Source of the DNA: Streptomyces albireticuli
GTDB taxonomy: Bacteria > Actinomycetota > Actinomycetes > Streptomycetales > Streptomycetaceae
Reading direction: 5' to 3'
Assembly: GCF_002192455.1 (NCBI RefSeq)
Contig: NZ_CP021744.1
Span: 4,060,001-4,124,000 of the forward strand
Length of the DNA stretch: 64,000 bases
Under the pieces are notes generated by a model. It worked only from the letters and a program-made list of their open reading frames with translations. It made no database searches and had not been told where the DNA came from. Positions 33,368 to 43,687 of this stretch are shown here, one piece after another. Numbering within the stretch: the stretch's first letter is position 1; every line of letters starts with the position of its first letter. The position numbers and the translations under genes were made by a program.

Positions 33368-33556
33368 GTGAGCGCCTGGCAGAAGAGTACGTATTCGGCC
33401 GACACCCCGGGGAACGAGTGTGTTGAGGTCGGCGCTACCGGCGACACCGTCGCCGTTCGCGAAAGCGACGAGCCCGGCGTGGTCCTGACCACCACACCGG
33501 GCTCCCTCCGCACCCTCATCCGGTCGCTCAAGGCGCGCGGCGCTGCGGCTGGGTGA
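33368..33556 (+). CDS. DUF397 protein, copy 3
   Basis: A 62-residue protein starting at GTG 33368, directly after the stop of copy 2. It shows WQKSTYSAD, NECVEVGATGD, VRESDEPGVVLTTTPGSL and an altered C-terminus (LRTLIRSLKARGAAAG). The block GCGAAAGCGACGAGCCCGGC is shared with copy 2. It is the most diverged of the three, suggesting an older partner gene plus a newer duplicate. Confidence 0.92.
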   Translation: MSAWQKSTYSADTPGNECVEVGATGDTVAVRESDEPGVVLTTTPGSLRTLIRSLKARGAAAG

Positions 33557-33564
33557 GCGGGAGA

Positions 33565-33779
33565 TTTCCCCAGCCCCGCCCCTTCCCGAAACTGGGGCTT
33601 CGCCCCAGACCCCCTGCCGCGCTGGCGCGCGGTGGCCTCAAACTCCCCCAGCTACCGCTGGGAGGTGCCCCCAGCCGGGCTGAAATTCGCCCGGTTCCGG
33701 GAGACAACTCAGCCCGGCCGGCGCTTGAGGACCGGGGTCCGGGGCGGAGCCCCGGTCGGGAAGGGGCGGGGTGGGGAAA
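33565..33779. repeat. Intergenic GC-rich inverted-repeat element, copy A
   Basis: The element begins TTTCCCCAGCCCCGCCCCTT and ends with the near-complement GAAGGGGCGGGGTGGGGAAA. Inside are the hairpins GGGGCTTCGCCCC and GGGGTCCGGGGCGGAGCCCC. It lies between the third DUF397 gene and the convergent hydrolase gene. Related copies occur at 55337, 58990 and 61263. Confidence 0.85.
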
Positions 33780-33797
33780 GGCCCGCCGCAGGCGCAC

Positions 33798-35282
33798 TCA
33801 CACCCCGAGACGGCCGAGGACGGCCCGAGCCGCCTCCCGCACACCCGCCCGCGTCTCCTCGTTGACATCGACCGTCTCGAAACCGTGGTGGGCCGAGGGA
33901 ATGTCGACCACGTCGACACACGCGCCGGAGGCCGCCGCCGAGGCCAAAAACTCCGCGACCGTGGCCGCGATCTCCGCCCGCTCCTGCCCCACCCTGGTCA
34001 GTACGACCGGCAGGTCACCCGCCGAACGTACGGCCTCCACCGGCCGGAAGCGGGAGTCCGCCGGGAAGCCCCAGTTCGGCATGGGCGCCAGGATCGGGTA
34101 CGTCGCGCCGACGCACCGCAGCCAGGAGGGCGGGTTCGCGAGCCAGTCCGCGCAGAGCAGGCCGCCGGCCGAGAAGAACCAGAGGGCGACGCGGGACGCG
34201 TCGACACGCGGGTCGGCCCGGACGCGTTCGACCGCGGCGGCGATGTCGGACGCGGCGACCGGGTAGTCGGCGAGGTCGTGGAGGCCGTGGTCGACCATGA
34301 CGCCGACCGCGCCGAGTTCGGCGACGTGCCGCGCGTAGCCGACGTAGCCGGGCCAGTCGCGCGGGGTGGGCCCGACGTCGCGGGGGACGGGCCCGCCGTG
34401 GACGAACACGACGGCCGGACGGGGGCCGGGCTCGTCGGGGAAGTACAGGTCGACGTTGCCGACCCGCTCGCGGGCGCGCTCGGGTACGTCCAGGAGGAAC
34501 GGGCGCAGGTGGGCGGGGAGTTCGGGCGCGGTCATCCGGTGGCCTTCGCCGGCGGCGGCGCTCAGCAGGACACCGGTGAGCGCGTCCGGCGTGGAGAGCA
34601 TCGGCCAGTGGCCCGTGTCGAGCTCGAAGAAGGTGACGCGGGGGTCGGCGAGGGCCAGGAGGCGGGGGTCGCCGAGGCCGAGGAGGGCCTCGACCATGGC
34701 GATGCTGGAGCCGTTGCCCGTGCAAAGGACGCCCGTGGTGGGGACGGTGGTGAGCGCCTCGCTGAGGTGCAGCGGCTGGGTGAGCGTGCCCGCGGGCTGC
34801 GGGACCGCGCGCCGCGCGAGCTCGGCGAGGGCCTCCGCCGGGACGCCCGCGGTGCTGCCGAGGACGTCCCAGCCGCCGGCCGCCGGCGCGGGGACCGGCA
34901 GGCCGGGCCGCTCGGCGAGGTGCGCGTGGACCGCCGGGCTGGGTACGAGCTTCGCGGCGGGGTCGCCGTTCTGCGGCATGGCGGTGTCGAGGCAGACGAC
35001 GCGGGCGACGCGGTCGGGGCGGAGGGCCGCCGCGCCGAGGGCGGGGTGGACGCCGTAGCAGTGGCCGACGAGGACGATCTCCGGGGCGTCCAGGCCGTCG
35101 ATGACCCGGACGACGTCCTGGACGTGGGTGTCGAGACCGGTGCCGGACGCGGCGGACGCTCCGTCCATGCCGGTGAGTGTGACGGGGTGGACCTCGGCGC
35201 CCGATCCGGTCAGCCGGTCGGCGACCTCTCGCCAGATCCAGCCACCGGTGTGGAGCCCGGACACCAGGATGAACGCCGTCAT
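33798..35282 (-). CDS. Fused double alpha/beta hydrolase with Cys in the first nucleophile elbow
   Basis: A 494-residue protein made of two alpha/beta-hydrolase domains. Domain 1 (about 1-245) begins FILVSGLHTGGWIWREVADR; its nucleophile elbow is VGHCYG, with cysteine instead of serine, and the candidate base is in LDTGHWPML. Domain 2 (about 255-494) begins RMTAPELPAHLRPFLLDVPE, has the oxyanion-type FVHGGPVPRD, the elbow-like FFSAGG and a C-terminal SAHHGFE histidine, and resembles dienelactone-hydrolase/acyl-peptidase-type enzymes. An internal ATG at the junction overlaps a TGA in another frame, as if two ATGA-coupled genes had fused. ATG 35282 has GAGGAGGCATTC upstream. A divergent MerR gene may control it. 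Confidence 0.82.
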   Translation of the reverse strand: MTAFILVSGLHTGGWIWREVADRLTGSGAEVHPVTLTGMDGASAASGTGLDTHVQDVVRVIDGLDAPEIVLVGHCYGVHPALGAAALRPDRVARVVCLDTAMPQNGDPAAKLVPSPAVHAHLAERPGLPVPAPAAGGWDVLGSTAGVPAEALAELARRAVPQPAGTLTQPLHLSEALTTVPTTGVLCTGNGSSIAMVEALLGLGDPRLLALADPRVTFFELDTGHWPMLSTPDALTGVLLSAAAGEGHRMTAPELPAHLRPFLLDVPERARERVGNVDLYFPDEPGPRPAVVFVHGGPVPRDVGPTPRDWPGYVGYARHVAELGAVGVMVDHGLHDLADYPVAASDIAAAVERVRADPRVDASRVALWFFSAGGLLCADWLANPPSWLRCVGATYPILAPMPNWGFPADSRFRPVEAVRSAGDLPVVLTRVGQERAEIAATVAEFLASAAASGACVDVVDIPSAHHGFETVDVNEETRAGVREAARAVLGRLGV

Positions 35283-35381
35283 GAATGCCTCCTCGTACGC
35301 TGCGGTCGCCGGGCGGCCGGCCGTGGGGGCCGCCCGCGCTCGTCGTTACGGTAGGAACTCCTGCTGGGGGAGGTTCAAGCC

Positions 35382-36299
35382 ATGTCGTCAGAGTGCGTGT
35401 GGAGCATCGGGGAGCTGGCGGAGCACGCGGGGGTCACCGTGAAGACCGTCCGCTTCTATTCGGACAGCGGTCTGCTGCCGGAGGGTGCCCGCAGCGCGGG
35501 CGGTCACCGGCGGTACGGGCCGGAGGCGCTGGAGCGGCTGCGGCTGATCCGGTCGCTGCGGGCGCTGGACCTGCCGGTCCCGGAGGTGGGGCGGGTGCTG
35601 GACGGAGAGGGCGCGCTGGAGGCCGCCATCGAGGGGCAGCTCCTGGAGGTCGGCTCGCGGCTGGCGGAGCTGCGGTGGCGGGAGGCGGCGCTCCAACTGG
35701 TCAGGGACTGCGCGCCGGAGGAGCGGGCGGAGCGGCTGCGGCTGGTGGGGGCGGTGACGGCGCCGCCGAGCACGGCGTCGCTGGTGCGGTTCTGGCGGCT
35801 CTGGCTGCCGCCGAGGCTGCCGGCGGAGGTGCTGTCCCGGTTCCTGGAACAGGCGGTCCCGGAGCTGCCGGACGCGCCGACGCCGGAGCAGGTGCTGGCC
35901 TTCGCCCGGCTGCACGCGATGGTCTCGGCGGTGTGCGCGGGGGAGAGCTGCCAGCCGGTCGTGCACCGGTCGGGGACGGGCTACCGCCCGGCGGTGCTGT
36001 ACGACGGGCTGGGCGAGGCGTTCGCGCTGGCCGCGCCGGAGCTGACGGCGGGGCGGCGGCCGCGCGAGGGGGAGGCGCTGGACTGCTTCGTCGCGGCGTA
36101 CGCGGGGGCGCGCGGGGCGCGTGACACGGCCGGTTTCCGCAGGGAGCTGAGCCGCGAGCTCGCCTCGGATCCCCGGCTCGACCGCTACTGGCAGCTGGTC
36201 GCGGAGCTGAACGGCCCGGCGGCGCCGACGCCGGGCGTCGCCCACGACTGGCTGCGCGAGGCGCTGGACGCCCAGCTCGCCGGGCGGGCGGCGGCCTGA
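35382..36299 (+). CDS. MerR-family regulator with large C-terminal domain
   Basis: A 305-residue protein starting at ATG 35382, with GGGGGAGG ~8 nt upstream. The N-terminal HTH/wing is SIGELAEHAGVTVKTVRFYS and GGHRRYGPEALERL, a textbook MerR domain. A coupling helix follows (LLEVGSRLAELRWREAAL). The remaining ~190 residues form a helical domain of unknown ligand. It diverges from the double hydrolase gene across a 99-bp gap, the usual arrangement for a MerR regulator and its target. The inducer cannot be guessed. Confidence 0.9.
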   Translation: MSSECVWSIGELAEHAGVTVKTVRFYSDSGLLPEGARSAGGHRRYGPEALERLRLIRSLRALDLPVPEVGRVLDGEGALEAAIEGQLLEVGSRLAELRWREAALQLVRDCAPEERAERLRLVGAVTAPPSTASLVRFWRLWLPPRLPAEVLSRFLEQAVPELPDAPTPEQVLAFARLHAMVSAVCAGESCQPVVHRSGTGYRPAVLYDGLGEAFALAAPELTAGRRPREGEALDCFVAAYAGARGARDTAGFRRELSRELASDPRLDRYWQLVAELNGPAAPTPGVAHDWLREALDAQLAGRAAA

Positions 36300-36330
36300 G
36301 CGGGGCCGGGGCCCATGCCGGGAAAAGGGC

Positions 36331-36363
36331 GGCCGGCCCGTCCGAGGTGGGGACGGGCCGGCC
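36331..36363. terminator. Bidirectional hairpin between MerR and cyclophilin genes
   Basis: GGCCGGCCCGTCC and GGACGGGCCGGCC are perfect 13-base arms with a 7-base loop. It lies between two convergent genes. Confidence 0.8.
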
Positions 36364-36412
36364 GGTGCCGGCGGGGGCCTCTCGCCTTACGGCGTGGCCC
36401 TGCCAGGGGTTC

Positions 36413-36910
36413 TTACTGCTCGACGACGCCGGACTTGGCGATGGCGATCTTGGCGCGGGTGGCGCCGGACTGGGAGCCGAGGGACTCGATCTTCGTGACC
36501 AGGTCCTGGCCCTCGACGACCTCGCCGAAGACGACGTGCTTGCCGTCCAGCCAGTCGGTGACGATGGTGGTGATGAAGAACTGCGAGCCGTTGGTGTTCT
36601 TGCCGGCGTTCGCCATCGAGAGCAGGAACGGGCGGTCGTGCTTGAGCTTGAAGTTCTCGTCCGCGAACTTCTCGCCGTAGATGCTCTTGCCGCCGGTGCC
36701 GTCGCCGCGGGTGAAGTCGCCACCCTGGAGCATGAACTGCGGGATGACGCGGTGGAAGCCGGAGCCCTCGTAGCCGAAGCCGTGCTGGCCGGTGGCGAGC
36801 TCGCGGAAGTTCTGGGCGGTCTTGGGGACGACGTCGTCGTACAGCTTGAAGACGATGCGGCCGGCGGCGTCGCCGTCGATGGTGATGTCGAAGAACACGT
36901 TGTTACTCAT
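36413..36910 (-). CDS. Cyclophilin-type peptidyl-prolyl cis-trans isomerase
   Basis: A 165-residue cytoplasmic cyclophilin. The start [13 protein letters not shown] at ATG 36910 is chosen over the ATG at 36919 because it matches the known 165-residue Streptomyces cyclophilins. Active-site motifs are complete: [36 protein letters not shown] and the tryptophan in [11 protein letters not shown]. It catalyses proline isomerisation during folding and should bind cyclosporin. It is transcribed alone on the minus strand. Confidence 0.96.
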   Translation of the reverse strand: MSNNVFFDITIDGDAAGRIVFKLYDDVVPKTAQNFRELATGQHGFGYEGSGFHRVIPQFMLQGGDFTRGDGTGGKSIYGEKFADENFKLKHDRPFLLSMANAGKNTNGSQFFITTIVTDWLDGKHVVFGEVVEGQDLVTKIESLGSQSGATRAKIAIAKSGVVEQ

Positions 36911-37012
36911 GGAGCCCATCCTGACATTAGGGAGGGCGCGGTGCGCGCGGGGTGGGGGTGGGGTGTCGGGTGTGATCTTCCCCGGGCCCGCCTTTCCCGT
37001 GACCGGCCACGG

Positions 37013-37381
37013 CTAGGTGAGCCGCAGCCGGACCTCCAGCTCGTGCTCGCCCGGCACCGTGCCGCGGTCCTCCACGGTGAACGCCGCCGTGAGCTCCTGC
37101 CGCACCTTGCGCACGGGGTCCGCCGCGCCGAAGAGGTCGACGGAGACGCCGCCGGACAGGGTGACGGGCGTCGCCGTCGACGGGACGTGGCCGGTGCGGG
37201 TGTCGACGACCATGCACCACACCATGTGCTCCGCGCCGGACGCGGCCTTGACCTCGCTGCGGGTGGGTTCCTCCACCTCGGGGAAGGCCGACTCCAGGGC
37301 GCGGAAGACCGCGCCCGCGTCCTGGTGGCCGCAGTCGGTCACATGGATGCTGACGTGGTCCGCACTCTCGGCGCCGCTCAT
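37013..37381 (-). CDS. Conserved hypothetical protein
   Basis: A 122-residue soluble protein from ATG 37381. It reads as an alternating alpha/beta domain (DHVSIHVTDCGHQDAGAVF, VKAASGAEHMVWCMVVDT, then a strand-rich C-terminus ending GEHELEVRLRLT). No signal peptide, membrane segment or known catalytic motif is present. It stands alone between the cyclophilin gene and the small gene pair at 37480-38432. Codon use is typical of the chromosome, so it is probably a real gene, but the function is unknown. Confidence 0.65.
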   Translation of the reverse strand: MSGAESADHVSIHVTDCGHQDAGAVFRALESAFPEVEEPTRSEVKAASGAEHMVWCMVVDTRTGHVPSTATPVTLSGGVSVDLFGAADPVRKVRQELTAAFTVEDRGTVPGEHELEVRLRLT

Positions 37382-37479
37382 GACGTGGATGCTCCCTCTG
37401 CCGTCCGGGACCGTCTGTCACCCCCGACGGTACGAGCCGCGGGCCGCCCCGGCACCAGTACGGGGGCCAACCGGGCTGC

Positions 37480-38028
37480 TCAGGGCAGCAGGTCCAGGCC
37501 GGCCTCCAGGAGCATGCCCGGCGCCCCGCGCGCGCCCGTGCCGAACGCGGCGGCGAGGGCGTAGCCGAGGGCGGCGTCCAGCGGCATGATCTTCGCGCGC
37601 CGCCGCCAGTCGGCGGGCTCGACGATCCCGCCGCGCTGCGCGGTGAGCCTGCCGAGGCGCGTGCCGTTCCGGGACAGCCGGCTGGACGCGTCGGACGACG
37701 GGACGAGGCGATATCTGCCGTCGGTCCTCATCTTCACCGTGACCGCGTACGAGCGGCGGGTGATCCGGCCCCGGCCGAGCGTGAGGGGGGCCTCGGCGCC
37801 GTCGACGGCCAGGGTGAGGGCGGTGGCGTCGCGGCTGCCGATGGGGACGTGTTCGCTGGTGTGCCCGCCGGGGGCGCGGCGGAGGGCGACGTGCGGGATC
37901 GCGGGGCCCGAGACGTCGAGGAGTCCGGCGTCGGAGTCGAGGGAGAGGTCGATCCTGCCGAAGACGGGATCGTGGGTGAAGGAGGTGACGGGGTCCACGG
38001 GAAGGTCACTGCCCCAGCCGGGGGTCAT
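37480..38028 (-). CDS. Hypothetical protein coupled to an F420-type oxidoreductase gene
   Basis: A 182-residue protein starting at ATG 38028, whose codon overlaps the upstream oxidoreductase stop (ATGA). The sequence is beta-rich (MTPGWGSDLPVDPVTSF, FGRIDLSLDSDAGLLDV, RRSYAVTVKMRTDGRYRLVP) and ends in a short hydrophobic helix (LGYALAAAFGTG). The DGRYRLVP region reads like a lipid- or DUF-type barrel, but no family is recognised. Translational coupling to the PPOX-type gene suggests a linked function. Confidence 0.65.
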   Translation of the reverse strand: MTPGWGSDLPVDPVTSFTHDPVFGRIDLSLDSDAGLLDVSGPAIPHVALRRAPGGHTSEHVPIGSRDATALTLAVDGAEAPLTLGRGRITRRSYAVTVKMRTDGRYRLVPSSDASSRLSRNGTRLGRLTAQRGGIVEPADWRRRAKIMPLDAALGYALAAAFGTGARGAPGMLLEAGLDLLP

Positions 38029-38432
38029 GGAACCAGGCCCAGCGCCTTCGTCACGGTGATCTCGACCAGGACGCGGTCGGGGTTGGGCGAGGGCGTCCGG
38101 CCGTACCGCTCGGCGTAGCGGTTCACGGCGTCCGCGACGGCGTCGGCCTCGGTGCGCACGACGGCGACGCCCTCCAGGGTCGCCCACTTCCGCTCGCCGA
38201 TCTGGCAGACCGCGACACGGGCGCCGTCCGGGCCGGCGGCCAGGATGTTGGCGACCTTGCGGCTGGTCTTGTTCGTGATCACCCGGGCGAGGCCGGTCTC
38301 GGGGTCGAACGTGACGCCGACGGGCACCAGGTGCGGGCTGCCGTCGGGGCGGGTGGTGGTGAGCGTGCAGATGTGCCGCTCGCGCCAGAAGTCGACGTAT
38401 GCGGGGGTGAGTGCGCTGAGGTCGTGGGCCAT
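38025..38432 (-). CDS. PPOX-class F420-dependent oxidoreductase
   Basis: A 135-residue split-barrel flavin/deazaflavin protein starting at ATG 38432. It contains ERHICTLTTTRPDGSPHLVP (the strand-turn-strand typical of the F420/PNPOx superfamily), TNKTSRKVANILA for phosphate contacts, and RVAVCQIGERKWATLEGVA. Length and motifs match actinobacterial F420-binding reductases or sequestering proteins; the electron acceptor is unknown. It is followed by the coupled hypothetical gene and faces clpB divergently. Confidence 0.85.
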   Translation of the reverse strand: MAHDLSALTPAYVDFWRERHICTLTTTRPDGSPHLVPVGVTFDPETGLARVITNKTSRKVANILAAGPDGARVAVCQIGERKWATLEGVAVVRTEADAVADAVNRYAERYGRTPSPNPDRVLVEITVTKALGLVP

Positions 38433-38597
38433 GCGGAGAGCGTAGCCGCGGGCCCCCGGCCGGAGCCGGTGGTCTCCGGAGTCCGGTGCCCGTCGGGGCG
38501 CGCCCCGGGCCCCGGCGCCGGAACATGGGACCCGGGCCCGCCGTCCGCCGGTGGATGATCTTGTAGGCGGCGGTGGGCGCATGGTGGCGGTGACAGG

Positions 38598-38618
38598 GTT
38601 GAGTGGAATAGGCTCAAC
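38598..38618 (+). promoter_or_regulatory. HAIR (HspR operator) of clpB
   Basis: GTTGAGT (38598-38604), seven bases, GCTCAAC (38612-38618). The six inner bases TTGAGT/(A)CTCAA largely match the HspR consensus; the outer G/C pair is a symmetrical change. It lies 69 nt before the chosen clpB start and overlaps a likely -10 region (ACTTAT at 38617-38622). Confidence 0.8.
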
Positions 38619-38687
38619 TTATCGCACGTTGCTCACAGCAGGACGGGCGTGACGGACCAGGACGCCGACACAGAGGAGGAGCGCACC

Positions 38688-41339
<2,652 letters not shown>

Positions 41340-41351
41340 AAGCGCGCCCGC

Positions 41352-41382
41352 CGGGCCCGCCCACAGGCTGTGGGCGGGCCCG
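41352..41382 (+). terminator. Terminator of clpB
   Basis: CGGGCCCGCCCACA pairs with TGTGGGCGGGCCCG around the loop GGC, 13 bases after the clpB stop. There is no T-run. Confidence 0.85.
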
Positions 41383-41501
41383 CCCGCGACCTGGTGTCCG
41401 CGTGATCCCTTTTTCGGGTGTTGATCTGGTTACGCCAGGGGTTGCGGGGCAGGGGCTGGTGTGGGGGAGGATGGCGGCAACCGTACGAAGGGAAATTCAC
41501 G

Positions 41502-42038
41502 GTGAGCATCGACCCGTCCTCGATTCCGAACTTCGGGGGCCAGCCCGAACCGCAGGAGACGGGCCCGGCCGGCCCCGTCATCCCCGACCAGGACCTGGTC
41601 AAGCAGCTCCTCGACCAGATGGAGCTGAAGTACGTCGTGGACGACGAGGGAGACCTCGCCGCACCGTGGGAGCAGTTCCGTACGTACTTCATGTTCCGCG
41701 GTGAGGAGGAGCAGCAGGTCTTCTCCGTGCGCACGTTCTACGACCGCCCGCACGGCATCGACGAGAAGCTGCGTCTTCTCGAGGTCATCGACGACTGGAA
41801 CCGCCGCACCCTGTGGCCGAAGGTCTACACCCACACCAACGACGACGGCACCGTCCGCCTGATCGGCGAGGCGCAGATGCTGATCGGCGTCGGCGTGTCC
41901 CTGGAGCACTTCGTCTCCAGCACGGTCAGCTGGGTCCGCGCCTCGATCGAGTTCGACAAGTGGCTGATCGAGCAGCTCGGCCTGGAGGCCGACGCCGAGT
42001 CCGGTGACGACGAGAAGCCGGGCGACGACCAGGCCTGA
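41502..42038 (+). CDS. YbjN-domain protein
   Basis: A 178-residue cytoplasmic protein starting at GTG 41502 with GAAGGGAAATT upstream. The core is the YbjN / type III chaperone-like fold: LLDQMELKYVVDDEGDL, YFMFRGEEEQQVFSVRTFYD, LLEVIDDWNRRTLWPKVYTH and SLEHFVSSTVSW. The acidic C-terminus is probably disordered. YbjN-like proteins are linked to stress or sensory control in other bacteria, but no activity is defined. A promoter probably lies in the gap after the clpB terminator. Confidence 0.82.
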   Translation: MSIDPSSIPNFGGQPEPQETGPAGPVIPDQDLVKQLLDQMELKYVVDDEGDLAAPWEQFRTYFMFRGEEEQQVFSVRTFYDRPHGIDEKLRLLEVIDDWNRRTLWPKVYTHTNDDGTVRLIGEAQMLIGVGVSLEHFVSSTVSWVRASIEFDKWLIEQLGLEADAESGDDEKPGDDQA

Positions 42039-42077
42039 GCCCCCGGCCCCGCCGGGCCGGCCCCGCGGGGACCGGCC

Positions 42078-43289
42078 TCACATCGGCATGCGGGCGACCG
42101 TCAGCAGGTACGTCCCGTAGAAGAACGAGAGCCCGGCCAGCGCGCCGACCGTCACGACGACGGTGCGCGGCCGGGCTCTGGCCATGGCCACGGCGGCCGG
42201 GAGCAGCAGCGGGAAGGCCGGCAGCAGGAAGCGCGGCTTGGACGCGAAGTAGCTGGAGCCGCCGACCGCGATCACCACGAGCACCAGCGCGTAGACGAAG
42301 AGGGCCGCGGGCGGCCGGTCGAGCAGCAGCAGGACCAGGCAGACCAGCGCGATCCCGGTGACCGCCATGGTCATGTAGTACGCCATGGAGTCCCGGCCGG
42401 TGATCAGGTGCCGGATGAAGCCCAGCGCGTTCACCCCGAAGTCGAAGCGCGAGCCCCACAGCCGCTGCACCTCGAAGTAGCCGAAGAGCCCGCCGCCGGA
42501 GCGGTGGCCGGCCCAGACGATGTAGCCGGCCCAGCCCAGCGGGGCGATCGCCGCGCCCGTCCACACCCGCCAGTCGGTGCGCGAGCGCCGGTCCTGGCAC
42601 AGGGTGAGCGCGGCCGCGCAGATCACGGCGGCGGCCACCGCGACGGCGTTGGGCCGGGAGAGCCCGGCGAGCAGCGCGAGCACCCCGGCCCACAGCGGAC
42701 GGCCGGTGACCGCGGCGTAGAGCGCCCAGACGGCGAGCGCCGTCATCAGCGGCTCGGTGTACGCCATCGACTGCACGATCGCGTGCGGCAGCAGCCCCCA
42801 CAGCACCACGAGCAGCGTGCCCACCCTGCGGCCGTGCAGCAGCTCGCCGACCGCGTAGATGCCCCAGGCCGCGGCTCCGGCCGAGACCCAGGCGACGAGC
42901 AGCCCGGCGGAGACGACGGTGAGCGGCAGGACGACCGTGACGGCGCGGACCAGACCGGGGAAGAGCGGGAAGAACGCCAGGTCGTTGAAGACCACGCCGC
43001 GGGTGGTGAGCGAGGGCAGGATCAGCCCGTAGCCGTGCCGGGCGATGCCCGCGTACCAGATGCCGTCCCAGGAGTGGCCGAGCAGCGTGCGCGGGTGGCG
43101 GCCGATCCACCAGGCCCAGGCGGCCATGATCGCCATGCCGGTCAGCCGGGCGCCCGCGTAGAGCGCGAGCGCCGGCGCGGCCCGGCGCAGCGCGTCGCGC
43201 ACCCGGTCGAGGCGGCGCTCACGGGCGCCGCCCGCCGTGGGGCGCGGTTCCGGTGCCTCGCGGACGGGCACGGCGGTGTCGGCTGACAC
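42078..43289 (-). CDS. Polytopic mannosyltransferase-like membrane protein
   Basis: A 403-residue membrane protein. GTG 43289 follows CGGAGGTGCCCCC. About ten membrane helices follow a charged N-terminus. The first outer loop carries GHSWDGIWYAGIARHGYG, with the WDxxWY motif seen in PIG-V/GPI-mannosyltransferase and related GT-C enzymes, where the aspartate is catalytic. FFPLFPGLVR and SMAYTEPLMTALAVWALYA are further GT-C hallmarks. The likely substrate is a polyprenyl-phosphate sugar, used for protein or glycan mannosylation. It is convergent with the YbjN gene. Confidence 0.8.
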   Translation of the reverse strand: MSADTAVPVREAPEPRPTAGGARERRLDRVRDALRRAAPALALYAGARLTGMAIMAAWAWWIGRHPRTLLGHSWDGIWYAGIARHGYGLILPSLTTRGVVFNDLAFFPLFPGLVRAVTVVLPLTVVSAGLLVAWVSAGAAAWGIYAVGELLHGRRVGTLLVVLWGLLPHAIVQSMAYTEPLMTALAVWALYAAVTGRPLWAGVLALLAGLSRPNAVAVAAAVICAAALTLCQDRRSRTDWRVWTGAAIAPLGWAGYIVWAGHRSGGGLFGYFEVQRLWGSRFDFGVNALGFIRHLITGRDSMAYYMTMAVTGIALVCLVLLLLDRPPAALFVYALVLVVIAVGGSSYFASKPRFLLPAFPLLLPAAVAMARARPRTVVVTVGALAGLSFFYGTYLLTVARMPM

Positions 43290-43687
43290 GGGGGCACCTC
43301 CGGTGCGGGCACGGCCCGGCGCCGCGCCCGCGGGGCGGGGCGGCGGGCCGGTCGTGGCCCGGGGACGGGCGGGGGACGGGGCGGGTACGGGCCGGGCGCC
43401 GGTCCGGGCACTCCGTGCGCGCGGACGACGGAGCCGGTCTCGGCATACCGACCATGCGGCGCGCTTCGCGCGCGCGCGACCCGGAACGCCCGTGGGCGGT
43501 GCGCTTTCCACCCGCTCGGCGGGCATCGCGGAGTGTCGGCACCGCCGGGCGCCCGGTGTGTGCTGCGCGCCCGGGTGTCCTGGTCCGCGCCCCATGGGCC
43601 CGCCTATCGTGAGGCCGACCCATGGGCTTATGGACAGATGGAAATCGACTTACCGACTTGATTCACGGACGTGGAAAGCGGGATCGC
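43290..43687. other. 398-bp divergent intergenic region
   Basis: Very GC-rich, between the mannosyltransferase and aminotransferase genes. It contains the alternating purine-pyrimidine tract CGCGCTTCGCGCGCGCGCGA near 43459-43479. No reliable gene was found here. The aminotransferase promoter should lie in the AT-richer last 70 bp (around TATGGACAGATGG). Confidence 0.55.

Noticed and set aside
43459-43479. Alternating CG tract as a regulatory Z-DNA element
   Set aside because: Short alternating CG runs are expected by chance at this GC content, and no conservation can be judged from one sequence.
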